Assembly (NCBI RefSeq): GCF_000787695.1
Contig: NZ_BBPH01000009.1
Location: 26,825 to 90,824, forward strand
Source of the DNA: Paracoccus sp. PAMC 22219
GTDB taxonomy: Bacteria > Pseudomonadota > Alphaproteobacteria > Rhodobacterales > Rhodobacteraceae
Reading direction: 5' to 3'
DNA length: 64,000 nt
Shown: piece by piece, positions 29,155 through 41,059 of the stretch
Layout of the letters: each line of letters opens with the position of its first letter
Position numbering within the stretch: position 1 is the stretch's first letter
Notes under the pieces: generated by a model
Told to the model about the DNA's origin: nothing
The model's input: the letters and a program-made list of their open reading frames with translations, nothing else
The model's database searches: none
Made by a program: the position numbers and the translations under genes

Positions 29155-30248
29155 GGGCGCTGGCCCTTGCCGCAGCCCTGGCGCTGGCCTGCGGGCCGGC
29201 GTCGGCGCTGTCGCTGCCCGACTGGCTGGGATTCGGCGGTCAGGCCGAGGAGCCCCCCGGCCCGCCGCGCCCGGTGGTCAGCGTGATCGTGGACGACCGC
29301 GGGATGGACGCCCGCTGGATCCCCGGCGTGGTCGAGGCCCGCACCCAGGTCCAGCTGGGCTTTCAGACCCTGGGCCGGATGATCGCGCGCCCCGTCGATC
29401 TGGGCGACCAGGTGGCCGCGGGCGACCTGCTTGCGCAGCTGTCCACCGACGATCTGGCCGCGACCACCCGTGCCGCCCGCGCCGCGGTCGATGCCGCCGA
29501 CGTGCAAGACCGCACCGCGCGCGCGACGCTGGAGCGCACGCAGGCGCTGGCCGAGCGCAACGTCGCGTCGGACGCGCAGCTGGAACAGGCCCAGCAGGCC
29601 GCCAGCGCCGCTGCCGCCGCGGTCGAGCAGGCCCGGTCGCAGCTGCTGCAGGCCGAGGATGCCGAGGGTTTCGCCCGCATGACCGCGCCTTTGCCGGCGT
29701 CGTCAGCGCGGTCTTCGAGGCGCCGGGCGCGGTGGTGGATGCGGGCGCGCCCGTGGTCCAGCTGTCCGCCCAGGACACCCCCGAGGTGGTGATCGACCTG
29801 CCGGAACAGGCACTGGCCGGGCTGGCGCCGGGCGCCGATTTCACCGTCTGGCACCGCAGCGACCCCGACGTCGAGGTTGCGGCCACGCTGGACCGGGTCG
29901 ACCCCATCGCCGACAGCGCGACCCGCACGCGGCGGCTGTACCTGACCCTGCCGCCCGACGCGCCGTTCCGCCTTGGCGCGCTGGTCCGGGCGCGGTTCGG
30001 CACCGTCGACGCGCCGTCCCTGTCGCTGCCGGCCGAGGCGCTGGTCGCGACCGACAGCCTGCCCTTTGTCTGGCGGGTGATCCGCGATGATGCGGGCGCG
30101 CGGGTCGAACAGGCCCCCGTGCAGGCGGCCGCCCCTTCGCGGGCGCGTGTCCATCACCCACGGCCTTGACGCGGGCGACGAGATCGTGATCCGCGGCGTG
30201 AAATCCCTGGCCCCCGGCCAGCCCGTCGGCCGGAGGCTGGAGCCGTGA
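29151..30248 (+). CDS. RND efflux periplasmic adaptor subunit 2 (two frameshifts)
   Basis: A second adaptor of the same family follows directly. It has a signal peptide (ending ASA), the lipoyl region VQLGFQTLGRMIARPVDLGD, a helical hairpin rich in Ala, Gln and Glu, and a beta-barrel. One base is missing at about 29689 (FARMTAPFAGVVSAVFEAPG after correction) and one extra C occurs in 30132-30135, after which GRVSITHGLDAGDEIVIRGV ends the gene. The two opposite shifts cancel, which fits sequence error. It overlaps the pump gene start by four bases. Confidence 0.83.
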
Positions 30249-33200
30249 GCACCCCCAAGACCCGCTTCAACCTGTCCGACTGGGCGCTGAAGCACCGCAG
30301 TTTCGTCTGGTTCCTGCTGATCGTGTCGATGGTCGCGGGCACCATCAGCTATCTGAACCTGGGCCGCGAGGAAGACCCGGATTTCACCATCAAGACGATG
30401 ATCATCGGCGCGGCCCTGCCCGGCGCGACCATCGACGAGACGCTGACCCAGGTCACCACCCGCATCGAGACCAAGCTGGAGGAGCTGGACGAGCTGGACT
30501 TTACCCGGTCCGTCACCACGCCCGGCCAAGCGGTCGTCTATGTCGAGCTGGACCCCACCATCCGCGGCCCCGCCGTCCCCGAGGTGTGGAAGCGCGTCCG
30601 CCAGATGATGGGCGACATCCGCCCCGAATTCCCCCAGGAATTCGCGGGCTTTCAGTTCAACGACAATTTCGGCGACGTGTTCGGCAACATCTATGCCTTC
30701 ACCGCCGACGGGTTCACCCCGCGCGAGTTGCGCGACCGGGTCGAGACGATCCGCCGCCAGGTGGCCGCCCTGGACGCCGCCGGCAAGACCGAGCTGCTGG
30801 GCGTGCAGGACGAGCAGGTGTTCCTGGAGTTTTCCGCCGCACGGCTGGCGGCCCTGGGCCTGAACCAGGCGCAGGTGATCCAGACCCTTGCCCAGCAGAA
30901 CGCGATCGCGCCGTCGGGCGTGATCCAGGCGGGCCCGGAACGCATCCTGGTGCGCATCGGCGGCCAGTTCGACGGGGCGGACTCCATCGAGGCCGTGAAC
31001 CTGCGCGTCGGAGAGCGGTTCTTCAACCTGGGCGACGTGGCGACGATCACCCGCGGTTATCAGGACCCGCCGCAATCGCTGTTCCGCTATAACGGGCAGC
31101 CCGCCATCGGGCTGCAGATCGGCATGCGGCAGGGCGACAACATCCTGGAATTCGGCGCTGAGTTGGAAACGCTGATGGACCGCATCGCCGCCGACCTGCC
31201 CATCGGCATCGAGATGGCGAAATTCGCCGACCAACCCCATGTGGTCGAAGATGCCGTGGGCCATTTTGTCAAGGCCCTGGCCGAGGCCGTGGCCATCGTG
31301 CTGGTCGTCAGCTTCATCAGCCTGGGCCTGCGGGCGGGGCTGGTGGTGACCCTGACGATCCCGCTGTGCCTGGCGATCACCTTTGTCATCCTGGACCTGT
31401 ACGGCATCACGCTGCAGCGGATCTCTCTGGGCGCGCTGATCATCGCGTTGGGCCTGTTGGTCGACGACGCGATGATCGCGATCGAGACGATGATCTCACG
31501 GCTGGAGATCGGGGAGTCGCTGACCGATGCGGCCAGCTATGCCTGGACCTCGATCGCGTTTCCGATGCTGACGGGGACGCTGGTGACGGTCGCGGGGTTC
31601 ATCCCTATCGGCCTGAACAGTTCGGCGGCGGGCGAATTCACCTTCTCGCTGTTCGTGGTGATCGCGGTGTCGCTGGTCGTGTCCTGGATCGTGGCGGTGC
31701 TGTTCGCGCCGCTGCTGGGCGTCACGTTCCTGCGCGCGGACATGGGCCACGGCCACAAGGGTCCGGGCCGTCTGCGCCGGGGCTTTCACGGCCTGCTGCG
31801 GGCGGCGATGCGGCTGAAATGGCTGACCATCGCGGTGACCCTGGCGATCTTTGCGACATCGGTCTGGGGGATGCGGTTCGTGGAACAGCAGTTCTTCCCG
31901 ACCTCGGACCGGACCGAGGTGCTGGTCGACATCACCGAACGCCAGAACGCCTCCATCGCGCGCACCCGCGCCGACATGGACCGGCTGGAGGCCAGCCTTG
32001 CGGGCGATGACGACGTGCTGTTCTGGACGTCCTATGTGGGGCAGGGGGCGCCGCGGTTCGTGCTGTCGATGGACGTGCCGACCGCGGGTCCGCATATGGG
32101 TCAGATCGTGATCCAGACCCCCGACCTGGAGGCCCGCGACCGCGTCAAGACACGGCTGAACGCGCTGGCCGCGGCGGAATTCCCCGGCGTCGACATCTAT
32201 GTCAAGAACCTGGAGATCGGCCCCCCCGTGGGCAAGCCTGTCCAGTACCGCGTGACCAGCCCCGACACCGACGCCGCCCGCGACGCGGCACAGGGCCTGG
32301 CCACGCTGATCGCGTCCGAGCCGCGCCTGCGCGACATCGCGCTGGACTGGAACGAACCCGCGCGCATGGTCCGCCTGGTCGTGGACCAGGACCAGGCGCG
32401 CCAGTTGGGCGTGACCAGCCAGGACATTGCCCAGGCCCTGACGGCGCTGTTCAGCGGCACCAGCGTGACGCAGCTGCGCGACGACATCTTCCTGATCGAC
32501 GTGGTGGCCCGCGGCGTGGCCGACGACCGCCAGTCGCTGGATTCGATCCGCAACCTGCAACTGAACCTGGCGGATGGACGGACGGTGCCGCTGGCCGCGC
32601 TGGTGCGGCTGGAATACGGGTCCGAACAGCCGCTGATCATGCAGCGGAACGGCCTGCCCACCGTCACGGTCAAGGCCGCCATCGCCACCGTCGATCAGCC
32701 CGCGACGCTGGTCACCGCACTGGCCGCGCAGGTGGCCGAGTACCAGGCGACCCTGCCCCCCGACGTCCGCATCGAGGTCGGCGGCAGCGTCGAGACCTCG
32801 GCCGACAGCCAGGCGCCCATCGCCGCGGTCGTGCCGGTGATGCTGCTGATCATGGCCGTGCTGGTCATGGCGCAGATGCAAAGCTTTCGGATGTCGCTGG
32901 TGGTGATCGCCGCCGCGCCCCTGGGCCTGATCGGCGTGGTGGCGGTGCTGGTGCCTTTCGGCGTGCCGATGGGCTTCGTGGCGATCCTGGGGATCCTGGC
33001 GCTGATCGGCATCCTGATCCGCAATTCGGTCATCCTGGTCCACGAGATCCAGGTCCTGTTGACCAAGGGCCGCAGCCAGTGGGATGCCGTGTTCGAGGCC
33101 TCGGACAGCCGCGCCCGGCCGATCCTGCTGACCGCCGCGGCGGCGTCGCTGGCGCTGATCCCGATCTCGCGGCAGGTGTTCTGGGGACCGATGGCCTATG

Positions 33201-33298
33201 CGATGATGGGCGGCATCATCGCCGGCACGCTGGTCACGCTGGTCTTCGTGCCCGCGCTGTACTGCGCGGTGTTCCGTGTCAGGCCGCCCCGGCCCTGA
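30245..33298 (+). CDS. RND efflux pump inner-membrane transporter (AcrB/HAE1 family)
   Basis: The 1017-residue transporter is a proton-driven efflux pump. It has the first helix near residue 20-40, a large periplasmic loop with NLGREEDPDFTIKTM, a helix bundle at about 335-490 with the proton-relay acidic pair in LGLLVDDAMIAIE, a second periplasmic loop, and a last helix bundle at about 860-1000. The start is GTG at 30245. It closes an operon with two adaptors; no outer-membrane channel gene follows, so a shared TolC is likely. Substrate unknown. Confidence 0.92.
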   Translation: MSTPKTRFNLSDWALKHRSFVWFLLIVSMVAGTISYLNLGREEDPDFTIKTMIIGAALPGATIDETLTQVTTRIETKLEELDELDFTRSVTTPGQAVVYVELDPTIRGPAVPEVWKRVRQMMGDIRPEFPQEFAGFQFNDNFGDVFGNIYAFTADGFTPRELRDRVETIRRQVAALDAAGKTELLGVQDEQVFLEFSAARLAALGLNQAQVIQTLAQQNAIAPSGVIQAGPERILVRIGGQFDGADSIEAVNLRVGERFFNLGDVATITRGYQDPPQSLFRYNGQPAIGLQIGMRQGDNILEFGAELETLMDRIAADLPIGIEMAKFADQPHVVEDAVGHFVKALAEAVAIVLVVSFISLGLRAGLVVTLTIPLCLAITFVILDLYGITLQRISLGALIIALGLLVDDAMIAIETMISRLEIGESLTDAASYAWTSIAFPMLTGTLVTVAGFIPIGLNSSAAGEFTFSLFVVIAVSLVVSWIVAVLFAPLLGVTFLRADMGHGHKGPGRLRRGFHGLLRAAMRLKWLTIAVTLAIFATSVWGMRFVEQQFFPTSDRTEVLVDITERQNASIARTRADMDRLEASLAGDDDVLFWTSYVGQGAPRFVLSMDVPTAGPHMGQIVIQTPDLEARDRVKTRLNALAAAEFPGVDIYVKNLEIGPPVGKPVQYRVTSPDTDAARDAAQGLATLIASEPRLRDIALDWNEPARMVRLVVDQDQARQLGVTSQDIAQALTALFSGTSVTQLRDDIFLIDVVARGVADDRQSLDSIRNLQLNLADGRTVPLAALVRLEYGSEQPLIMQRNGLPTVTVKAAIATVDQPATLVTALAAQVAEYQATLPPDVRIEVGGSVETSADSQAPIAAVVPVMLLIMAVLVMAQMQSFRMSLVVIAAAPLGLIGVVAVLVPFGVPMGFVAILGILALIGILIRNSVILVHEIQVLLTKGRSQWDAVFEASDSRARPILLTAAAASLALIPISRQVFWGPMAYAMMGGIIAGTLVTLVFVPALYCAVFRVRPPRP

Positions 33299-33316
33299 TC
33301 GGCGGATGCGGGGGGT

Positions 33317-33338
33317 CCGGGGGGCGGCAGCCCCCCGG
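33317..33338. repeat. REP-like GC-rich palindrome, copy 1
   Basis: CCGGGGGG, a six-base loop and CCCCCCGG form a hairpin just after the RND gene. Together with the preceding GCGGGGGGTC it shares its core with a second palindrome after the aldehyde dehydrogenase gene (about 52142-52178). Such G/C-rich intergenic palindromes are common in Rhodobacterales. No T run follows, so it is not a classical terminator. Confidence 0.45.
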
Positions 33339-33357
33339 CCGTCGCGGGACGCAAAAA

Positions 33358-33386
33358 GGCGCCCCGGAACCAGGTTCCGGGGCGCC
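33358..33386 (-). terminator. Terminator of msrB-msrA
   Basis: A perfect 14-base inverted repeat (GGCGCCCCGGAACC and its complement, one base between) lies six bases after the msrA stop. Read leftward it is followed by five T, a textbook intrinsic terminator. It may also stop the convergent RND transcript. Confidence 0.85.
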
Positions 33387-33392
33387 TTCTCG

Positions 33393-33899
33393 TCATTCGG
33401 CCGCGTCGCGTTTGGGCAGGACCCAACGGGGGCGCGGGAAATGGCAGGTATAGCCGTTGGGGAACCGCTCCAGGTAATCCTGATGCTCGGGCTCGGCCTC
33501 CCAGAAATCGCCCACCGGCTCGACCTCGGTCACCACGCGGCCCGGCCAGATGCCGGAGGCATCCACATCCGCGATCGTGTCCATCGCGACCTGCTTCTGC
33601 GCATCGTCCACGAAATAGATCGCCGACCGATAGCCCGGCCCGATGTCGTTGCCCTGCCGGTTCGGCGTGGACGGATCGTGGATCTGGAAAAAGAACTCCA
33701 GCAGGCGGCGATAGCTGATCAGGTCCGGGTCGAACATGATCTCGATCGCCTCGGCATGGGTGCCGTGGTTGCGATAGGTGGCGTTGGGGATGTCACCGCC
33801 GGAATAGCCCACGCGGGTCGCGGTCACGCCCGACATGCGCCGGATCAGATCCTGCATGCCCCAGAAACAGCCTCCGGCCAGAACGGCGCGCTCAGTCAT
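33393..33899 (-). CDS. msrA: Peptide-methionine (S)-S-oxide reductase MsrA
   Basis: MsrA repairs the S-epimer of methionine sulfoxide. The start at 33899 gives 168 residues with the active-site motif AGGCFWGMQ (Cys11), [12 protein letters not shown], the metal-free [11 protein letters not shown] region and [16 protein letters not shown]. It begins inside the end of msrB with an eight-base overlap, so both repair enzymes are made from one message. A strong terminator follows. Confidence 0.95.
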   Translation of the reverse strand: MTERAVLAGGCFWGMQDLIRRMSGVTATRVGYSGGDIPNATYRNHGTHAEAIEIMFDPDLISYRRLLEFFFQIHDPSTPNRQGNDIGPGYRSAIYFVDDAQKQVAMDTIADVDASGIWPGRVVTEVEPVGDFWEAEPEHQDYLERFPNGYTCHFPRPRWVLPKRDAAE

Positions 33900-34341
33900 G
33901 ACGCGCCTCCTCGACCTGGGACAGATAGTCGCCATAGCCCTCGGCCTCCATCCGGTCCTTGGGAATGAACCGCAGAGATGCCGAATTGATGCAATAGCGC
34001 AGCCCGCCCTGATCCTGCGGCCCGTCCGGGAAGACGTGGCCCAGATGGCTGTCGCCGTGCTTGGACCGCACCTCGACACGCACCATGCCGTGGCTGACAT
34101 CGCGATGCTCGGTCACGTTGTCCGCGATGGGCTTGGTGAAGGCCGGCCAGCCGCAGCCGGAATTGTATTTCGTGCCGCTGACGAACAGCGGCTCTCTGGA
34201 CACGACATCGACATAGATGCCGGCGTCGAAATGGTGGTCGTATTCGCCGGTGAAGGCCCGCTCGGTGCCATTCTCCTGCGTCACGCGATACTGCTCCGGG
34301 GTCAGCCGGGCGATCGCGTCGGGGGTTTTCTCATAGGCCAT
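33892..34341 (-). CDS. msrB: Peptide-methionine (R)-S-oxide reductase MsrB
   Basis: MsrB repairs the R-epimer of methionine sulfoxide. From the ATG at 34341 there are 149 residues with [36 protein letters not shown] and the catalytic cysteine in [10 protein letters not shown] (Cys117). The two CxxC zinc-binding pairs found in many MsrB proteins are absent, so it belongs to the zinc-free form. A longer upstream reading was set aside because family homology begins at [11 protein letters not shown]. Confidence 0.94.
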   Translation of the reverse strand: MAYEKTPDAIARLTPEQYRVTQENGTERAFTGEYDHHFDAGIYVDVVSREPLFVSGTKYNSGCGWPAFTKPIADNVTEHRDVSHGMVRVEVRSKHGDSHLGHVFPDGPQDQGGLRYCINSASLRFIPKDRMEAEGYGDYLSQVEEARHD

Positions 34342-34406
34342 CTGGTCCTCCACGGATGGGACGGTTCGATCCCTTATATGGGAAGCGTTCCCCCCATCCG
34401 CAAAGG

Positions 34407-35374
34407 TCACAGGCGCGAAACGGCCTCTTTCGCGGCTTGATATTCCGCAGCCAGCCGGTCGATGCGCACGCCCGCCGGTTCCACCGCGCGCACCGCGCCG
34501 ATGCCCTGACCCGCGCCCCAGATCGTGGACCAGGCCTTGGGTTTCGACGATCCGTCGCCAAAGTTCATCGCGCTGGCATCCGCCCCCGCCAGGTTGTCCG
34601 GGTCCAGCCCCGCCTTGCGGATCGACGGCGCCAGATAATTGCCCGACACCCCCGTGAACAGCGACGAGGTGACGATGTCGGCCGCCGTGCTGTCCACGAT
34701 CATCTGCTTGTAGTCGGGTTGGGCATTCGCCTCCTCGGTCGCGATGAAGGGGCTGCCGATATAGGCCAGATCCGCCCCCATCACTTGCGCCGCCAGCACC
34801 GCGCGCCCCGTGGCGATCGACCCCGACAGCAGCAGCGGCCCGTCGAACCACTCGCGGATCTCCTGGATCAGGGCAAAGGGCGATTGCGGCCCCGCATGCC
34901 CGCCCGCGCCCGCCGCGACCGCTATCAGCCCGTCGGCGCCCTTTTCCACGGCCTTTTTCGCGAAAAGTTGTTGATCACGTCATGCAGCGCGATGCCGCCG
35001 CAGTCATGGGCGGCCTGGTTCACCTCGACCCGCGCGCCAAGGGAGGTGATCCAAATCGGCACCTTGTGGCGGTGACAGATCTCGATGTCGCGCTCCAGGC
35101 GCGCGTTGCTGCGATGCACGATCTGGTTGACCGCGAAGGGGGCGGCGGGGTTGTCCGGGTTCGCCTGGTTGTGGCGGTCCAGTTCCTCCTCGATCCGGGT
35201 CAGCCAGGCGTCCAGCAGGGACGGCTCTCCCTCACCCTCGCGCGCGTTCAGCGCCGGAAAGCTGCCGACGATGCCCGCCTTGCATTGCGCGATGACCAGA
35301 TCGGGCCCCGAGACGATGAACATGGGCGAGGCGACGACCGGAATGCGCAGGCCCTGCAGGATCGGTGGCAGCAT
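34407..35374 (-). CDS. Nitronate monooxygenase-like flavoprotein (frameshifted)
   Basis: The protein is an FMN TIM-barrel of the nitronate monooxygenase/2-nitropropane dioxygenase family: it starts [19 protein letters not shown], continues [16 protein letters not shown], and later has [33 protein letters not shown] and [17 protein letters not shown]. At 34963-34966 a run of four A lacks one base, splitting the gene between INNF and [11 protein letters not shown]. Corrected length is about 322 residues. Neighbouring msr genes suggest a redox or detoxification setting, but the substrate is unknown. Confidence 0.85.
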
Positions 35375-35521
35375 GAATGTTCTCCCTTGGATTTGCGCCA
35401 CGATGCCCGCGCCTTGGGCAGCGGGCAAGCCGTGACGCGGCGACAGGGCCGGACCTCTGGCCATCGTGGGTTCCGCGGCGTAAGCCGGGGGCGGAATTGC
35501 ACATCGTGAAAGGCCCGCCCC

Positions 35522-36411
35522 ATGATCCGTCCCGCCCTTGCCCTGATGCTGAGCGCCGCGCCCTTGGCCGCGCAGACCCCGGACGACACGTCCCGCATCG
35601 CCGTCATGTCGGCCTTCGAGCCTGAATGGATCAGCCTGCAGGCCGACCTTGAGGGCGCGGAAACCCAGACCATCAACGGCACTGAGTTCATCACCGGCAC
35701 CCTGTCGGGGCAGGAGGTCGTGCTGTTCCTGTCGGGCGTGTCGATGGTCAACGCGGCCATGACCACGCAGATGGCGCTGGAGCGGTTCGACATCGAGGCG
35801 ATCGTGTTTTCCGGCATCGCGGGCGGCGTCGATCCGGCGCTGAACATCGGCGACGTGGTCGTGGCCGACCAGTGGGGCCAGTGGCTGGAGACGGTGATGG
35901 CGCGCCGGACCGAGGATGCTTCGCCCTGCCGGGGTTCCTGGACTCGCCCTTTCCGAATTACGACATGATCTATACCCGTGAGACGACCGTGGCATCCGAC
36001 CGGGGCGCGCCCGAGACGCGGTTCTGGTTCCCGTCCGACCCGGCCCTGCTGGAGGTTGCGGCCCGCGTGGCCGAGGCGACCGATCTGGCCGAGTGCAACG
36101 CCGACAACGACTGTCTGACCACGGCCCCGCAGATCCGCGTCGGCGGGAACGGCGTGTCGGGGTCGTCCTTCATGGACAATGCGGGGGTGCGCGACTGGCT
36201 GTCCACGACCTTCGAGGCGCAGGTGGTGGACATGGAATCGGCCGCCGTGGCGCAGGTGGCCTGGTCGAACCAGGTGCCGTTCATCGCCTTCCGGTCGCTG
36301 TCCGACCTGGCCGGCGGCGGCGAGGGCGAGAACGAGATGGGCGTCTTCATGTCGCTGGCCTCCGAGAATTCGGCGGCGCTGGTCAAGGCCTTCCTTGCCG
36401 AGATGCCCTGA
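35522..36411 (+). CDS. Exported nucleosidase-like protein, MTA/SAH nucleosidase fold (frameshifted)
   Basis: The PNP/UDP phosphorylase fold is clear: IAVMSAFEPEW, VVLFLSGVSMVNAAM, VFSGIAGGVDPALNIGDVVV, and the ribose-binding VVDMESAAVAQVAW with the late FRSLSDLAGG. Unusually it opens with a signal peptide (about residues 1-18, LAAQ), so it is probably periplasmic. One G is missing at about 35918; the next frame reads FALPGFLDSPFPNYDMIYTR. The corrected length is about 296 residues, longer than cytoplasmic MtnN (about 230). The exact nucleoside is unknown. Confidence 0.82.
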
Positions 36412-36418
36412 TGGAAAA

Positions 36419-36442
36419 GGCCCCCGGATCGCTCCGGGGGCC
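36419..36442. terminator. Hairpin between the nucleosidase gene and clpB
   Basis: GGCCCCCGGA, loop TCGC, TCCGGGGGCC form a ten-base stem. On the left strand it is followed by CCTTTTCC; on the right by GTCTTCCC. It lies between two convergent genes, eight bases past each stop, and probably serves both. Confidence 0.7.
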
Positions 36443-36449
36443 GTCTTCC

Positions 36450-39085
<2,636 letters not shown>

Positions 39086-39165
39086 CGGCAGTACTCCTTT
39101 TGCAAAGCCCCCGTGCTGATGGCGCCCTGTTGCGGCACGCCCCCGGTCCGGGTCTGATAGGTCAG

Positions 39166-39194
39166 ATTTGGGGGGGTCGCGGGGTGGTTTCAAG
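39166..39194 (-). promoter_or_regulatory. Candidate sigma-32 heat-shock promoter of clpB
   Basis: Read leftward: CTTGAAA (39194-39188), 14 bases, CCCCAAAT (39173-39166). This is close to the sigma-32 pattern CTTGAAA-N11-16-CCCATNT. It lies about 80 bases before the clpB ATG, in the divergent gap to pyrF. Heat-shock control of clpB is well established in proteobacteria. Confidence 0.6.
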
Positions 39195-39231
39195 CGTGCC
39201 ATAAGGCCTGCGGAACAAAGACAGGGGACGG

Positions 39232-39915
39232 ATGATGGATGACCGGCTGATCGTGGCGCTGGACGTGCCGAATGCCGTGGCGGGGATGGACCTGGCCGGC
39301 AGGCTTGGCGATGCCGTGGGCTTCTACAAGATCGGGCTGGGCATGCTGACCGGCGGCGGGCTGGCCCTGGCGATGGAGCTGAAGCAGGAGCACGGCAAGC
39401 GCATCTTCCTGGACATGAAGCTGTTCGACATCGGTGCCACGGTCGAGGCCGCGGTGCGGGGCCTGGCGCAGTTCGACCTGGATTTCCTGACCGTGCATGG
39501 CGACCCGCATGTGGTGGCGGCGGCGAAACAGGGGGCTGCGGGGTCGAACCTGAAGATCCTGGGCGTGACCATCCTGACATCGCTGGACCGGGCCGACCTG
39601 GACGCAGGCATGATGCAGGCGGGCGATCTGCATCAGATCACCGTCGAACGCGCCGCCCGCGCCTTCGAGGCGGGCGCAGACGGCATCATCTGCTCCCCGC
39701 GCGAGGCCGCCGACATCCGCGCCCTGCCGGGATCGCGCCTGATCGTGACGCCGGGCGTGCGCCCCGCGGGTGCGGCCCTGGGCGATCAGAAGCGGGTCGA
39801 GACGCCCGCATCGGCCATCGCGGCGGGCGTCGATCACATCGTTGTCGGCCGCCCGATCTGGCAGGCCGCCGAACCGCGCGCCGCGGCGCAGGCGATCCTG
39901 GCCGAACTGGCTTGA
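39232..39915 (+). CDS. pyrF: Orotidine 5'-phosphate decarboxylase PyrF
   Basis: PyrF makes UMP from OMP, the last step of de novo pyrimidine synthesis. The 227-residue TIM barrel shows LIVALDVPN, the catalytic LDMKLFDIGATV (the conserved DxKxxD), GVTILTSLD and the phosphate-binding VTPGVRP with VVGRPIWQA. Two ATGs are adjacent (39232 and 39235). It stands alone, divergent from clpB. Confidence 0.95.
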   Translation: MMDDRLIVALDVPNAVAGMDLAGRLGDAVGFYKIGLGMLTGGGLALAMELKQEHGKRIFLDMKLFDIGATVEAAVRGLAQFDLDFLTVHGDPHVVAAAKQGAAGSNLKILGVTILTSLDRADLDAGMMQAGDLHQITVERAARAFEAGADGIICSPREAADIRALPGSRLIVTPGVRPAGAALGDQKRVETPASAIAAGVDHIVVGRPIWQAAEPRAAAQAILAELA

Positions 39916-39939
39916 CGCGCGCCGCCCCCGCGTCCCAGC

Positions 39940-40668
39940 ATGGCGCGAAACGCGGGGGTGGCGATGGACGATGACGGCGGCGCGCAGAAGGTCCGCAACG
40001 AGCTGGTCCTGTCCTTTCTGTCGGTGCGCCGCGCCATCGGGGCCCTGGGCTATTTCCTGCCGCTGGCGCTGATCGCCTATGCGGTGCTCTGGCCGGAACC
40101 GCTGCGGACCAGCATTTCGGCCTATTACTATTCGCCCATGCGCGAGGTGTTCGTCGGTACGCTGATCGCGCAGGCGGTATTCCTGTGGAGCTATGAGGGT
40201 TTTCGCCCCAATGCCGGGGAACGGATCACCGACAAGGCGATGGCGCGGCTGGCCGCGGTGTCCATCGCGCTGGTCGCGCTGGTGCCGACCGACGGGCCCG
40301 ACGGACCGTGCACCGCGCTGGAATGCATCGCGGGGCCGGGTCTGTCGGCGCTGATCCATGTCGCGGCGGCGGGGCTGTTCTTTGGCGCGCTGGCGGTGTT
40401 CTGCCTGGTGCTGTTCGTCAAGGGCGACGTGGACAGCCCCGAAAAGGCCGCGTCGAACCGCATCTATCGCATCTGCGGCTGGACGATCGTCGTCAGCATC
40501 GGCCTGATCGGGGTGCTGTTCGCGACGGGGCTGGACGATGCGCTGGCGCGCCTGCGCCCGGTCTTCTGGCTGGAGACGGCGGCCACCTTCGCCTTCGCGA
40601 CCAGCTGGGCGGTCAAGGGCGACAGCCTGCGCCCGCTGACCCGCGCCGTCATGGCCGCATCGCGGTGA
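39940..40668 (+). CDS. Integral membrane protein, unknown function
   Basis: The protein (242 residues from 39940, or 234 from an ATG at 39964) has about six membrane helices near residues 35-52, 75-90, 107-122, 135-160, 180-200 and 208-225. Conserved-looking motifs are SISAYYYSPMREVFVGTL and VPTDGP in the loops. I do not recognise the family with certainty and see no catalytic residues. It follows pyrF by 24 bases, so co-transcription is possible. Confidence 0.75.
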   Translation: MARNAGVAMDDDGGAQKVRNELVLSFLSVRRAIGALGYFLPLALIAYAVLWPEPLRTSISAYYYSPMREVFVGTLIAQAVFLWSYEGFRPNAGERITDKAMARLAAVSIALVALVPTDGPDGPCTALECIAGPGLSALIHVAAAGLFFGALAVFCLVLFVKGDVDSPEKAASNRIYRICGWTIVVSIGLIGVLFATGLDDALARLRPVFWLETAATFAFATSWAVKGDSLRPLTRAVMAASR

Positions 40669-41059
40669 TCCAGCGGCGGAAATGCGGGATCGCGCGCGGA
40701 TGGGCCAGATAGTCGGCCACCGGCATCATGCACCATTCCTGACCTTCGTCCCCGAACCGGATCGCGGCGATCTGGGCCGCGCTGATCCGGCTCGCGAACA
40801 GCCAGGACACCATGCCGGGGGCGGCGTGGGACGGAAACGCCCGGCCCGTCAGCGCCTGCGGGGGCAGGTGCAGGCCGAATTCCTCATCCAGTTCGCGCAG
40901 GGCGCATTGAACCGGCGTCTCAGGCCCCTCGCGCCCGCCGCCGGGCAGGTCCCAATGCGCGGGAAAGGGCAGGTCGGCGCGATCGTCGCGCAGACAGGTC
41001 AGCAGCCGGTCGCCATGGGTCAGCAGCAGCTTGGCACCGTTGAAGACCGCGTCGGTCAT
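40649..41059 (-). CDS. Nudix hydrolase
   Basis: The 136-residue protein has a complete Nudix box, GGREGPETPVQCALRELDEE, within a normal-length single domain (WDLPGGG before it, SWLFASRI after it). These enzymes hydrolyse nucleoside diphosphate derivatives; the substrate cannot be told here. It begins inside the stop of the N-formylglutamate amidohydrolase-like gene (ATGA overlap) and its end overlaps the convergent membrane protein gene by 20 bases. Confidence 0.88.
   Translation of the reverse strand: MTDAVFNGAKLLLTHGDRLLTCLRDDRADLPFPAHWDLPGGGREGPETPVQCALRELDEEFGLHLPPQALTGRAFPSHAAPGMVSWLFASRISAAQIAAIRFGDEGQEWCMMPVADYLAHPRAIPHFRRWITAMRP

Noticed and set aside
34342..34851. N-terminal extension of msrB up to 34851
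   Set aside because: It overlaps the opposite-frame nitronate monooxygenase-like gene, has unrelated composition, and family homology starts at 34341.
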